Shown piece after piece: positions 7,939 through 16,231 of a stretch of 37,281 bases of DNA (positions are counted from its first letter, which is position 1; every line of letters starts with the position of its first letter). Where the stretch lies: NCBI GenBank assembly GCA_937988885.1, contig CALKHR010000073.1:1-37281 (forward strand), given 5' to 3'. The position numbers were made by a program, and so were the translations under genes. This stretch comes from an uncultured Roseiflexaceae bacterium. Lineage in GTDB: Bacteria; Chloroflexota; Chloroflexia; Chloroflexales; Roseiflexaceae. Under the pieces are notes generated by a model. That model ran no database searches, was not told the DNA's origin, and saw nothing but the letters and a program-made list of their open reading frames with translations.

Positions 7939-10824
7939 ATGACAATTACCATTCAGGATCACGAACTGCCACCACCTTTGAGGTATTGGCGCATTCAAAC
8001 TTTGGCCGAGCGGCACCCACAACGTGCTTTGCTCTTTGCCCAACGTGCGATGGTTGCTGCAAAGGCCGATGATGATCCGTTGCAAGTTGCTTGGGCGGCT
8101 TATACGCTTGGATGGGTGTTCTTGTGTTGGGAGCGCTTCGAGGAGGCGCGCCCCCATCTGCAACGTGCTTGCGATTTGTTTGCCGAATTGGGCGATGCGA
8201 TTGCGCAGCTGCGCAGCCGCCATGCCTTGCTGGTGACGTATCAAATACAGTTCGCAGATCCTCAGCTTGTCCCCCAATTTCAGGAACTAGAGACATCCTG
8301 TTATCAGGTGAATGCCCCTTGTTTGGCTGCTAGTGTCTCTATCGATCTTGCCCGTTTATACTTCTCGCTTGGTAAGCATCCTCTCGCCGAGCAGAAGCTC
8401 GATTCGATTCAAGATACTATTACGCAGTATCGTACGTTTGAGTATGCCCGGTATCTGCGCCAGCGGGGTGTGCTGCACAATGCCGCAGGCCGCTATCCAG
8501 AAGCACAAGCCTTTTTCGAACGTGCCATGCAATCGTTTACGGAGCTGCGTTGTCGGGGCGAAGTGGCGAAATGCTGGTTTGAATTGGGTTGGCTAGCCCA
8601 TCGCCGCGAACAGCTTGATGAGGCGCTGAAACTATTCCATAACGCCGAACGGGTGTTTGATGAGCTTGATCTGCCGTTTCAGAAAGCGTTTATTGCAAAG
8701 AATGTTGGCCTGTTGCTGACGCGGCGAGGATGGTACGATCTCGCTTTGCCTCGATTGCTCATGGCATTGCAGTATTTTACCCGATTACAACGTATTCGCG
8801 ATATTGGCGGAACATATTTGAATCTCGGCAATATCTACTATTATACCGCTCGTTGGGAGACTGCTCTAGCGGCATATGAGCAAGCCGATGCATTATTTGA
8901 GAAGATCGACTTCCAGAATGAACACATTATTGCGTTGCGTAACCGAGCGATGGTGTGCGGTAGGCTGAAGCGGTTCGAAGATGCTCACGCATTGCTGGAT
9001 AAGCAACTCGTGCTGGCCGAGCAACTTAAGAATTGGTACGAGGTCGTCGATGGCCTGCGCATTCGCGGCGATCTGTTGCGGGATCAAGGGCTTATTGATG
9101 CTGCGCTTGAGTATTACGAGCGCTCCCAAACGATGGCGGAATCCTTGGAGTATGAGTTGGGTGTGGCCGATAGCGCCATGGCCAAGGGCTGGGTGTTGCT
9201 GAAGCGCGGCGATGTGCGTCAGGCTCAGGCGTTGTTCTCGCTACCGTCGTCCTTGATCGACCTCCTTCCGTTTAATCGCTGGCAGATTGCGTATGGCTTG
9301 GCCCGTTGCGCCGAGATGTTGGGCGATGCACAAGAGGCGTTTTTGCACTACCGCGAGGCAATTGAGATTGTGGCGGGGTTGCGCAGCCGCCTGATGAATG
9401 AGGAGATGTCGAGCAGTTTGTACGATCAGGCCGCGCAGTTGTATACCGACGTGTTGCGTCTCGCGATCGCGCAGGGTGCCACGGAGTTGGCGCTGGAGGT
9501 ATGTGAGAGCCAACGCGCGTTGGTGTTCCAGGATATGCTTCAAGAGCAGGTCAGTAGAGATCGTACTGGGGGGCAGGGGGTGCTGCGGGCTGAGTTGGCG
9601 CGGTTGGTGGAGGCGAGCAATCTGATGATGGGGGCGAGCGCCGAGCAACTCGATGAAGCGCTGGAGGAGTACGGAGATCTGCTGTTGCGCGCTCGCAAGA
9701 GCGAGAGTATCGAGCAGCAGGTTGGCGCTTCCGCGAAGGCCTTTTCGCTTTCAGAGTTGCGTCATCGGTTGCAGGCGCGCTACGGCGATGATTGGAGTGT
9801 GGTGAGTTATACGATCAACAATGACACGTTGTCGATCTTTACGATTACGCCCGATGCGGTACAGCTTGAGCAGCGACCTTTCGATCGGTGGTTGAAGCAC
9901 TTAATCGACCAGGCGACGCGGGAGAAGTCGCGGCATTACGTGTACACCGATCTCGCCTCCCATGATAACGATGCGCAGCCTTGGTCGCTATTGGAGGAGT
10001 TGGCGGAGCACTTGCTGCCGAGCTATGTGCGGGCGCGCTTGCACGAGCATCATCGCTTGCTGATTGTGCCGGCGGGACGCTTGTATGTGTTGCCGTGGGC
10101 GGCGTTGCGCGTCGATGGGATGTGGCTGGCCGAACGGGCGATTGTTCAAGTTGCGCCCGCCCTGTTGATGTGGCAAATTCGCACTGAGCGTTTATCGCTA
10201 GATGCGCCCGCGCTGCTGCTCGGTTGCCACGAGTTCGGATCGCGTGCCCACGCGTTGCGCCATGTGGGAGATGAGTTGAAGTTGGTGGCGGGCCATTGGT
10301 GCGGCGATTCCGAGAAGTTGCTGGATAAACAGGCCACCGCTCAGGCTCTGTTGGAGCGGGCTCAGGACGGGGGTTTGGCGCGCTATGGCCTGCTGCATAT
10401 CGCGAGCCATGCACACTTGCTGCACACCCAGGGACGAATGGCGCATCTCAAGTTGTGGGATCGGGATCTGTTGCTCACCGAGATTATGGGCTTGCAGCTC
10501 GATGGTGCGCTGACGGTGCTCTCGGCGTGTGACGGCGCGGCTGCCGATGTGTTGCAGGGCGATGAGGCGCTGAGCTTGAGTTGGGCGTTCTTGTCGGCTG
10601 GTGCGAGCGGTGTGCTGGCGAGTCTGTGGAAGCTGAATGATGAGCTGGCGGCGCCTACGATGGGCATGTTCTACGATCTGCTACGACAGCACGGCGATGC
10701 GGGCCTTGCATTGGCGCAGGTGCAGCGCCACATGATTGCGACGCACGATTCGCGAGTGCAGGAGGGCGGCGTGCTGACGTGGGGCAGTTTGGTGCTGATC
10801 GGGGCGAGCCATTTCGCGCTGTGA
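7939..10824 (+). CDS. TPR-CHAT caspase-like protease
   Basis: A 961-residue protein. Residues about 10-560 are helical TPR-type repeats (recurring AxxxYxxA and LGxxAxxx patterns), which usually bind proteins. The C-terminal part (about 650-961) is a CHAT domain of the caspase/separase clan. Its dyad is intact: His824 in HIASHAH and Cys864 in LSACDGA, followed by GDEALSLSWAFLSAGASGVLASLW, the CHAT core. It should be a soluble peptidase, perhaps activated through the TPRs. It lies divergently from a sigma/anti-sigma operon and converges on two small peptide genes. In type III-E CRISPR systems a TPR-CHAT protease acts on a protein that inhibits a sigma factor, but no CRISPR part is seen here. 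No good Shine-Dalgarno precedes the ATG. Confidence 0.9.
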   Translation: MTITIQDHELPPPLRYWRIQTLAERHPQRALLFAQRAMVAAKADDDPLQVAWAAYTLGWVFLCWERFEEARPHLQRACDLFAELGDAIAQLRSRHALLVTYQIQFADPQLVPQFQELETSCYQVNAPCLAASVSIDLARLYFSLGKHPLAEQKLDSIQDTITQYRTFEYARYLRQRGVLHNAAGRYPEAQAFFERAMQSFTELRCRGEVAKCWFELGWLAHRREQLDEALKLFHNAERVFDELDLPFQKAFIAKNVGLLLTRRGWYDLALPRLLMALQYFTRLQRIRDIGGTYLNLGNIYYYTARWETALAAYEQADALFEKIDFQNEHIIALRNRAMVCGRLKRFEDAHALLDKQLVLAEQLKNWYEVVDGLRIRGDLLRDQGLIDAALEYYERSQTMAESLEYELGVADSAMAKGWVLLKRGDVRQAQALFSLPSSLIDLLPFNRWQIAYGLARCAEMLGDAQEAFLHYREAIEIVAGLRSRLMNEEMSSSLYDQAAQLYTDVLRLAIAQGATELALEVCESQRALVFQDMLQEQVSRDRTGGQGVLRAELARLVEASNLMMGASAEQLDEALEEYGDLLLRARKSESIEQQVGASAKAFSLSELRHRLQARYGDDWSVVSYTINNDTLSIFTITPDAVQLEQRPFDRWLKHLIDQATREKSRHYVYTDLASHDNDAQPWSLLEELAEHLLPSYVRARLHEHHRLLIVPAGRLYVLPWAALRVDGMWLAERAIVQVAPALLMWQIRTERLSLDAPALLLGCHEFGSRAHALRHVGDELKLVAGHWCGDSEKLLDKQATAQALLERAQDGGLARYGLLHIASHAHLLHTQGRMAHLKLWDRDLLLTEIMGLQLDGALTVLSACDGAAADVLQGDEALSLSWAFLSAGASGVLASLWKLNDELAAPTMGMFYDLLRQHGDAGLALAQVQRHMIATHDSRVQEGGVLTWGSLVLIGASHFAL

Positions 10825-10846
10825 GTCGATCGAGGTGGGATGTAGG

Positions 10847-10878
10847 ACGGCGGGCGCACATGCACCCGCCGTTTGTTG
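10847..10878. terminator. Hairpin between convergent CHAT and peptide-1 genes
   Basis: ACGGCGGG with GC (10847-10857) pairs with GCACCCGCCGT (about 10862-10872) around a short loop, with one mismatch, followed on the plus strand by TTGTTGTG. Its place between two convergent genes suggests a terminator, mainly for the CHAT transcript. Confidence 0.6.
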
Positions 10879-10883
10879 TGTAC

Positions 10884-11030
10884 TTAGCCTCCGCCACCAC
10901 TGCCGCCCGGGTTGCTGGCCACTGCAGGAGGAGCAATGTGCGCGCTGGTGCTGCTGCCGGCAAACAGACCAATGCCCAATGTCAACGCGAACGCAATACC
11001 GAGTGCCCATTTCGTGATTCGCTTGCGCAT
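10884..11030 (-). CDS. Small membrane-tethered peptide 1 with NPGGSGGGG tail
   Basis: A 48-residue peptide of unknown family. It starts MRKRITKW, continues with one hydrophobic helix (ALGIAFALTLGIGLFAG), then a short Ser/Ala/Pro region, and ends NPGGSGGGG. This matches peptide 2 (11221-11394) at both ends, which shows that the frame is real. The helix could be a signal anchor or cleavable signal, leaving the glycine tail outside. AAAGG lies nine bases before ATG 11030; a longer in-frame start at 11072 (MSNLKEHLKERQNT) crosses the conserved upstream element and is disfavoured. It converges on the TPR-CHAT gene. Substrate, toxin-like effector and signal peptide are all possible roles. Confidence 0.65.
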   Translation of the reverse strand: MRKRITKWALGIAFALTLGIGLFAGSSTSAHIAPPAVASNPGGSGGGG

Positions 11031-11066
11031 GGTGTTTTGCCTTTCTTTGAGATGTTCTTTGAGGTT

Positions 11067-11108
11067 CGACATCCCAAAGGAAGGTTGGGCGGGCGAAACG
11101 TATCATCG
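11067..11108 (-). promoter_or_regulatory. Duplicated upstream element, copy 1
   Basis: A 42-bp block upstream of peptide 1 matches 11436-11477 upstream of peptide 2 at 39 of 42 positions by direct comparison. Read on the minus strand it starts CGATGATACGTTT and ends GATGTCG. Conservation stops sharply at the upstream edge. It ends 36 bases before the start codon, which suits a promoter recognised by the same factor, perhaps the nearby sigma factor. Confidence 0.55.
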
Positions 11109-11164
11109 GCTGTGGGCGTGATTGCTACGCGCTGTACGATGGCTCAGCGGCAAAAGAAAGGTGT

Positions 11165-11206
11165 TCAAAAAGCAAGCAGCGGGTGAACGTTCACCCGCTT
11201 GCTTAC
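11165..11206 (-). terminator. Terminator of small peptide 2
   Basis: On the minus strand, AAGCAA and GCGGGTGAA pair across a tight turn with a three-base bulge, followed by TTTTTG. It lies directly after the peptide 2 stop, so the two small genes appear to be separate transcription units, each with its own promoter element. Confidence 0.7.
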
Positions 11207-11220
11207 TGCTACGATTGTCT

Positions 11221-11394
11221 TTAGCCGCCACCGCCGCTGCCGCCGGGGTTGCTGTTGTTGGTGAGTGGGGTGGGGGTTGCTGTGGGCTCGCCGCCATAAA
11301 CGGGGGTTGCGCTGTTGCCGCTGGTCAGTAGGCCGATGCCCAGGGCTAACGCGAAGGCGATGCCGAGCATCCAGTTCGTGATTCGCTTGCGCAT
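11221..11394 (-). CDS. Small membrane-tethered peptide 2 with NPGGSGGGG tail
   Basis: A 57-residue paralogue of peptide 1. It begins MRKRITNW, has a hydrophobic helix (MLGIAFALALGIGLLTSG), then a Thr/Pro-rich spacer (EPTATPTPLTNN) nine residues longer than in peptide 1, and ends NPGGSGGGG. The N-terminal 22 residues differ from peptide 1 at only a few positions, and the last nine are identical, while the middle is free to vary. GGAAGG lies eight bases before ATG 11394, a good ribosome binding site. The conserved ends suggest one end is for export or anchoring and the glycine tail is a recognition site. I do not know the family. Confidence 0.65.
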   Translation of the reverse strand: MRKRITNWMLGIAFALALGIGLLTSGNSATPVYGGEPTATPTPLTNNSNPGGSGGGG

Positions 11395-11435
11395 GGTGTT
11401 GCCCTTCCTTTTTTGAGACTCGCTTTTCCGAGTAA

Positions 11436-11477
11436 CGACATCTCAAAGGAAGGTTGAGCGGGCAAAACGTATCATCG
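11436..11477 (-). promoter_or_regulatory. Duplicated upstream element, copy 2
   Basis: The partner of 11067-11108, with three differences in 42 bases. It ends 41 bases before the peptide 2 ATG. Between this block and the ATG the two leaders diverge more, apart from a purine-rich ribosome binding site and CAACACC/AAACACC just before the start. Confidence 0.55.
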
Positions 11478-11591
11478 AGGATGGGTGGAATTTTTGTGTT
11501 TCTCAGAAACTGATCGGCTCGGTGTGTTTGAGTGTTGGTTTTGTGTAGGGATGCTCAATTCGGTTATATCGTTGTACGATCGAACCAGTTT

Positions 11592-11640
11592 TAGCCTGCG
11601 GCAGCAATCACCTGTTTCGGGAGATGTGGGTATCAGTTGA
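11592..11640 (+). repeat. Dispersed repeat, copy A (short form)
   Basis: Two blocks, 11592-11607 (TAGCCTGCGGCAGCAA) and 11611-11640, separated by three bases, recur in the same order on the opposite strand at 30150-30252. The first block is identical in both copies; the second differs at only a few positions. In copy B the blocks are separated by 57 bases that contain a perfect hairpin. Confidence 0.75.
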
Positions 11641-11843
11641 GAACATGCATCACGCTATACCATGTACGTGCTGTTTGTGTAGGTAATCATTCGAATTTGG
11701 CGTCACCCAGTCACCTTGTCACCTTGTCTCGATACGCGCTGGTGTTGTGGGTATATATTGTGGTGTGGCGACAGAGGCACCGCAATGCTTGTGTATAATT
11801 TGCGGTATACTTGCGACACACCATTCGAGACATGCGAGGCACC

Positions 11844-13043
11844 ATGCTCAAGAAAACCCCGTTCCACACTTGGACATCGGCGCTTATGCAGGCCAACCAG
11901 TGGCGTCGCTGGAATGGCTACGAAGTTGCTAGCGCCTATGAGATGACGCATGATCGTGAGTATTTGGCTATTCGTAACGCTTGTGCCCTGATCGACATTT
12001 CCCCGCTGTGTAAGTACCACATTTCTGGCCCCGATGCTCTGCGCTTCCTGAATCGTTTGGTGACACGCGATGTGAGCGCTTGCCCGATCGGCGGGATGTT
12101 GTACACGCCGTGGTGCAATTCGCAGGGCCAGGTGATCGATGACGGTACCATTGCTCATTTGGATACGGACCTATATCGGTTGACCTCCGCAGAGCCGAAT
12201 CTGCGCTGGTTGCAGGATAATGCGATCGGCATGCAGGTGCAGATCGAGGATGTGGGTGAGCAGATCGCCGCGCTGGCGCTGCAGGGTCCATGTTCGCGCG
12301 CTCTGTTGCAGACGCTAACCGATGCGCCGCTCGCTTCGCTGAAGTACTACGGTTTCGTGAATACCACCATCGCTGGTGTGCCGGTGATGATTTCGCGCAC
12401 GGGCTACACAGGCGATCTGGGCTATGAGTTGTGGCTGAGCGCCGATGCCGACAGTACGGCGGCGGTGTGGCAGGCACTGACGACGGCTGGACGTTCTTAC
12501 GGTTTGCACCCCGCTGGGATTTGGGCGCTCGATGTGGCCCGGATCGAGGCGGGTTTAATTATGCTCGATGTCGATTACACGGCTGCGCCACAAGCTATGA
12601 CTGCTGCGCAGGCTTCATCGCCGTTTGAGATCGGCTTGGGCTGGGCGGTGAACTTCAAGAAGGGCAACTTCGTGGGCCGCAGCGCGCTGTTGGCCGAGAA
12701 GGAGCGCGGTCCCTCGTTGCAATTGGTGGGTCTTGAGGTCGATCATATGGCGTTCGAGCGCCAGCATCACGAACTTGGCTTACCCGTGCCGTACCCGTTT
12801 AAGGCGTGGCGCGAGGTTGTGCCGTTGTTCGTTGATGGCCAGCAGGTCGGCTATGCCACGAGTGGCACGTGGTCGCCTACGCTGAAGAAGTACATTGTGT
12901 TGGCCCAAGTGCAGCCGAAGTACGCGGCGCCGGGCAGCACGGTGACGATCGATCTGATGGTTGACCGCTATCGGCGACCATTCGCCGCCAAGGTCGTTAA
13001 ACTGCCGTTTTTCAACCCAGCACGGAAAAAAAGCGTGGGGTAA
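11844..13043 (+). CDS. GcvT-fold aminomethyltransferase-like protein
   Basis: A 399-residue protein of the GcvT/YgfZ-type folate-binding family, which transfers one-carbon units between a methylated substrate and tetrahydrofolate. Typical features are ALIDISPLCKYHISGPDAL near the N-terminus, SRTGYTGDLGYELW near 185-200 (the family GYTGExGxE block) and a C-terminal barrel with VGRSALL and YATSGTWSPTLKK. ATG 11844 is chosen because GAGG lies just upstream; ATG 11832 and TTG 11811 are alternatives. No gcvH or gcvP is adjacent; instead it leads into FAD oxidoreductase-like and MttB-family genes. That context favours a demethylase acting on a methylated amine, such as dimethylglycine, over a true glycine cleavage T-protein. 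Confidence 0.8.
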   Translation: MLKKTPFHTWTSALMQANQWRRWNGYEVASAYEMTHDREYLAIRNACALIDISPLCKYHISGPDALRFLNRLVTRDVSACPIGGMLYTPWCNSQGQVIDDGTIAHLDTDLYRLTSAEPNLRWLQDNAIGMQVQIEDVGEQIAALALQGPCSRALLQTLTDAPLASLKYYGFVNTTIAGVPVMISRTGYTGDLGYELWLSADADSTAAVWQALTTAGRSYGLHPAGIWALDVARIEAGLIMLDVDYTAAPQAMTAAQASSPFEIGLGWAVNFKKGNFVGRSALLAEKERGPSLQLVGLEVDHMAFERQHHELGLPVPYPFKAWREVVPLFVDGQQVGYATSGTWSPTLKKYIVLAQVQPKYAAPGSTVTIDLMVDRYRRPFAAKVVKLPFFNPARKKSVG

Positions 13044-13112
13044 GCCGCTGTTCTAAGCGTTGTTTGGCGCTTGTGAACGCGCTATACCTCATTCGTGAGC
13101 GTAAGGAAGACT

Positions 13113-14699
13113 ATGAGCAATCATCGCTATGATGCAATTGTGATCGGCGGCGGCCACAATGGTTTGGTGAACGCTGCTTACCTTGCCAAAGCAGGAAAGC
13201 GTGTGCTGGTGTTAGAGCGGCGTCACGTTGTGGGCGGGGCCACGGTTACCGAGGAAGTCTACCCTGGGTTTAAGTTTCTGATCTTTTCGTATCTGATCAG
13301 CTTGCTCCGGCCCGAGGTGATTCAAGAACTGGAGTTGGCGCGCCACGGCCTCGAGATTATGCCGCTTGAGAGCACGTACGTGCCGCTGTTGGATGGCAAT
13401 TACCTGGCCGATTGGCCCGATCACGATGCGACAAAATACGAGATTTCGCGCCATTCCAAACGAGATGCCGAGGCGTACGATGAGTATGCCCGCACGATGC
13501 GCCGTTTGGCATTGGCGGTGCGCCCGTTGATGGAACTGATCCCGCCTGACCCGACCTCCGTCTCGCCGAAGGATTTGGCGACGATGGCGAAGGTGACGGG
13601 TGTGCTCAATCAGATGCGCCAGGATGATTTTTATCTGTTGTCGCGTCTGATGACGATGAGCGCGGCGGATTTCTTGGAGGAATGGTTCGAGTCGCCGCCG
13701 CTGTTGGGCACTAAGGCGACTAGCGGTATCATCGGCACGTTTATGGGGCCGCGCTCGCCCGGAACGGGCTATGTGTTGTTGCACCACTACATCGGCGAGA
13801 TCGATGGCGTGTTCCGCGCGTGGGGCTTCGCTCGTGGTGGCACGGGCGCGCTCAGCCAGGCGCTCGCCAGCGCTGCGCGGGAGGCGGGTGTCGAGATCAA
13901 GGTGAACTCGCCTGTCGCCCAGGTGATCGTCAAGAACGGCACGGCGGTCGGTGTGGCGCTCGAAAACGGCGATGAGTATTATGCCGATGTGATCGTCTCG
14001 AACGCCGACGCGAAGCACACCTTCTTGAAGCTAGTTGAGTCGCAGCACCTGCCCGACGATTTCCTGCACGATATTCGGCGCTATCGCGTCCGCAGTCCGG
14101 CCTGCAAGGTGAACTTGGCGCTGGACGGCTTGCCCAACTTCACCTCGCTGCCGAAGGGCAAGGAGGCGTTGCTGCGCGGTTCGATCGAGATCGCGCCCAG
14201 CATCGATTACCTGGAGCGGGCCTACGACGATGCGAAATATGGCGGTTGGGCCAAGAGGCCGTTTATGGATGCGCTGATCCCGTCGCTGCTCGATCCGGGG
14301 ATGGCACCTCCTGGCAAGCATGTGATGTCGATGTTTGTGGAGTATGCTGCGTCGGATCTTGAGGGCGGCTGGACGGAGGAGAAGAAGGCCGAGTTCCTCG
14401 ATGTGGTGATCGACACGTTGGCGGAGTACGCGCCGAACTTGAAGGATATCATTATCCACAAGCACATTATGACGCCCGCCGATATCGAGCAGACCATCGG
14501 CATAAGCTCGGGCCATATTTTCCACGGAGAACTGGCATTGCAGCAGTTGTTCTTCCTGCGTCCGTCGCCGAAGTGGTCGAACTACCGCACTCCTGTGCCG
14601 AATCTGTATATGTGCGGCAGCAGCACGCACCCCGGCGGTTGTATCACTGGCGCGCCGGGCCGCAATGCTGCCCTGGCCATCTTGGAGGATCGCCGATGA
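13113..14699 (+). CDS. FAD-dependent oxidoreductase, phytoene-desaturase-like family
   Basis: A 528-residue flavoprotein of the large NAD(P)/FAD amine-oxidase/desaturase group (COG1233 type). The dinucleotide motif is intact: IVIGGGHNGLVNAAYLAKAG with LVLERR at the end of the second strand, followed by VGGATVTEE. The C-terminal FAD-contact region reads YMCGSSTHPGG near 505. ATG 13113 is preceded by TAAGGAAG five bases upstream. The substrate cannot be told from sequence; human PYROXD2-like and carotenoid desaturases share the fold. It sits 69 bases after the GcvT-like gene and overlaps the next gene by ATGA, so it is translationally coupled to its paralogue. Confidence 0.85.
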   Translation: MSNHRYDAIVIGGGHNGLVNAAYLAKAGKRVLVLERRHVVGGATVTEEVYPGFKFLIFSYLISLLRPEVIQELELARHGLEIMPLESTYVPLLDGNYLADWPDHDATKYEISRHSKRDAEAYDEYARTMRRLALAVRPLMELIPPDPTSVSPKDLATMAKVTGVLNQMRQDDFYLLSRLMTMSAADFLEEWFESPPLLGTKATSGIIGTFMGPRSPGTGYVLLHHYIGEIDGVFRAWGFARGGTGALSQALASAAREAGVEIKVNSPVAQVIVKNGTAVGVALENGDEYYADVIVSNADAKHTFLKLVESQHLPDDFLHDIRRYRVRSPACKVNLALDGLPNFTSLPKGKEALLRGSIEIAPSIDYLERAYDDAKYGGWAKRPFMDALIPSLLDPGMAPPGKHVMSMFVEYAASDLEGGWTEEKKAEFLDVVIDTLAEYAPNLKDIIIHKHIMTPADIEQTIGISSGHIFHGELALQQLFFLRPSPKWSNYRTPVPNLYMCGSSTHPGGCITGAPGRNAALAILEDRR

Positions 14700-16225
14700 G
14701 CGCCTACGACACGATTTTGCTCAATTCCTCGCCCGATGCGCTGATCGTCGCCGCGTACTTGGCGCGCTCGGGTTCGCGCGTGCTGGTGCTGGAGCCGACG
14801 GCACAGCTCGGTGGCGCGGTGGCGACCGCCGAGTTCGTCGATGGTTTTCGCGCCGACATCGGTTTGTTGAGCGGGCGAATCGATCCAAGCATCGTTGATG
14901 AGTTGCAGTTGCGCGAGCACGGCTTGGAGGTGATCGAGCGCCCGTCGATCACGAGTCTGCTGCCGGATGGTCGCAGCTTCACACTGCCGAGCGACCGTGC
15001 CGCTGCTGCTGAGGTGATCGCTAAATTCTCAGCTAGCGATGCCGAGCGCTACGGCGCGTTCTGCGCCCTGCTCGATCAGGCAGCCGCGTTAGTGCGCCAA
15101 GCGTATGCTCAAGTGCCGCCCCGTGGCCAGAACCCGAACCCCAGCGAGGCCGCGAATCTGGTGGCGCTGCTGAACCAGTTGCGCAGCTACGGTGATCGCG
15201 GCATGACCGAGGTGATGCGCATCTTGGTGATGCCGATCCGCGATCTGCTCGATGAGTGGTTCGAGAGCGACGAGTTGAAGGGCTTGCTGGCCAGCGCTGC
15301 GGTGCGCGGGTTGGCGCAGGGGCCGTTTGTGGGTGGCACCACCTATACGCTGCTGCACCACTTGGCGCTGGGCGATGGCTACTTCCGCGCTTCGGCCAAG
15401 GGCGGCACGGGTGCGATTGTGGCGGCGCTGGCGGCTGCGGCCAAGCAGCACGGAGCCGAGATCCGCACCGATGTCGGCGCGCTGCGGGTGGTGGTCGAGA
15501 ACGGCGCGGCGGTCGGCGTGCAACTCGCCGATGGCAGCACCATCGCGGCCTCGCGCATCGTCGCTGATAGCGATGTTCGTCAGTTGTACACGAATATCGT
15601 GGAGCCGCCCGAGCTTTCGCCGGAGTTCAACCGTGCTGTGCGCAAGGTGCGCTTCAACGGCGTGGTGGCGCGCATCAACTTCGCCCTGCGCGGGTTGCCC
15701 AGCTTCACGGGCCTCGATGACCAGGCGCTACGTGGCACCCTCGGGTACGCGCCCAGCGTGAACGCGCTTGAGCGCGCCTTCGACGACGCCAAGTACGGCA
15801 AGCTGTCGTCGCGGCCGTTCTTGGAGGCCACACTGCCCAGCGTTGCTGACCCGTCGCTGGCGCCGGATGGCCAGCACGTGCTCTCGGTGTGGGTGCAGTA
15901 CGTGCCGTTCCGTGGCAACATCGCGCCCCAGGCGATCTACGACTTGGCGTTAGCGACGCTTGAGCAGTTCGCCCCTGGCTTGCGCGACCTTGTGCTCCAC
16001 GCGCAGGTGCTGACCCCGCAGGACTTTGAGACGCGCTACGGTTTGAGCGAGGGTCACCTCTACGGCGGCGAGATCGCGCTGGAGCAAGCCTTCTACCTGC
16101 GCCCCATCCCCGGCTATGCGCAGTATCGCACGCCAATCGAGCAACTGTATGTGTGCGGCTCGGCCACGCATCCGGGCGGCGGCATCAGCGGCCTGTCGGC
16201 CAAAAACCTGTTGAGCGTGCTATAA
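14696..16225 (+). CDS. Paralogous oxidoreductase-like protein lacking the GxGxxG motif
   Basis: A 509-residue paralogue of the previous gene, alignable along its length (for example the WFES, GLAQGPFVGGTTYTLLHH and YVCGSATHPGGG blocks). The N-terminal dinucleotide loop has changed: where the partner has IGGGHNG, this one has LNSSPDA, with no glycines, although RVLVLE and LGGAVATAEF follow normally. It therefore may not bind FAD in the usual way and may be a structural partner in a heterodimer. The start ATG overlaps the stop of the partner (ATGA at 14696-14699) with TTGGAGG upstream, which favours equal production of the two subunits. The frame is intact with no stops, so it is under selection. 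Confidence 0.8.
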   Translation: MSAYDTILLNSSPDALIVAAYLARSGSRVLVLEPTAQLGGAVATAEFVDGFRADIGLLSGRIDPSIVDELQLREHGLEVIERPSITSLLPDGRSFTLPSDRAAAAEVIAKFSASDAERYGAFCALLDQAAALVRQAYAQVPPRGQNPNPSEAANLVALLNQLRSYGDRGMTEVMRILVMPIRDLLDEWFESDELKGLLASAAVRGLAQGPFVGGTTYTLLHHLALGDGYFRASAKGGTGAIVAALAAAAKQHGAEIRTDVGALRVVVENGAAVGVQLADGSTIAASRIVADSDVRQLYTNIVEPPELSPEFNRAVRKVRFNGVVARINFALRGLPSFTGLDDQALRGTLGYAPSVNALERAFDDAKYGKLSSRPFLEATLPSVADPSLAPDGQHVLSVWVQYVPFRGNIAPQAIYDLALATLEQFAPGLRDLVLHAQVLTPQDFETRYGLSEGHLYGGEIALEQAFYLRPIPGYAQYRTPIEQLYVCGSATHPGGGISGLSAKNLLSVL

Positions 16226-16231
16226 ACGCGG

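Larger units (their letters stand above)
11395..11843. other. Gap with peptide-2 promoter, dispersed repeat copy and -10 element
   Basis: No gene is visible. The left part holds the duplicated element upstream of peptide 2. A dispersed repeat copy is at 11592-11640. Around 11700-11730 GTCACC is repeated three times at short spacing. TATAAT at 11794-11799 lies about 45 bases before the GcvT-like gene and may be its -10 box, without a clear -35. No glycine riboswitch pattern was recognised despite the downstream GcvT-fold gene. Confidence 0.5.

Noticed and set aside
5869..11394. Type III-E CRISPR (Craspase) locus
   Set aside because: TPR-CHAT and a sigma factor are shared features, but there is no gRAMP/Cas7-11, no Csx30-like or Cas1 gene and no array.
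11447..11843. Glycine riboswitch before the GcvT-like gene
   Set aside because: No tandem aptamer-like stems or conserved core were recognised, and the gene is not in a glycine cleavage operon.
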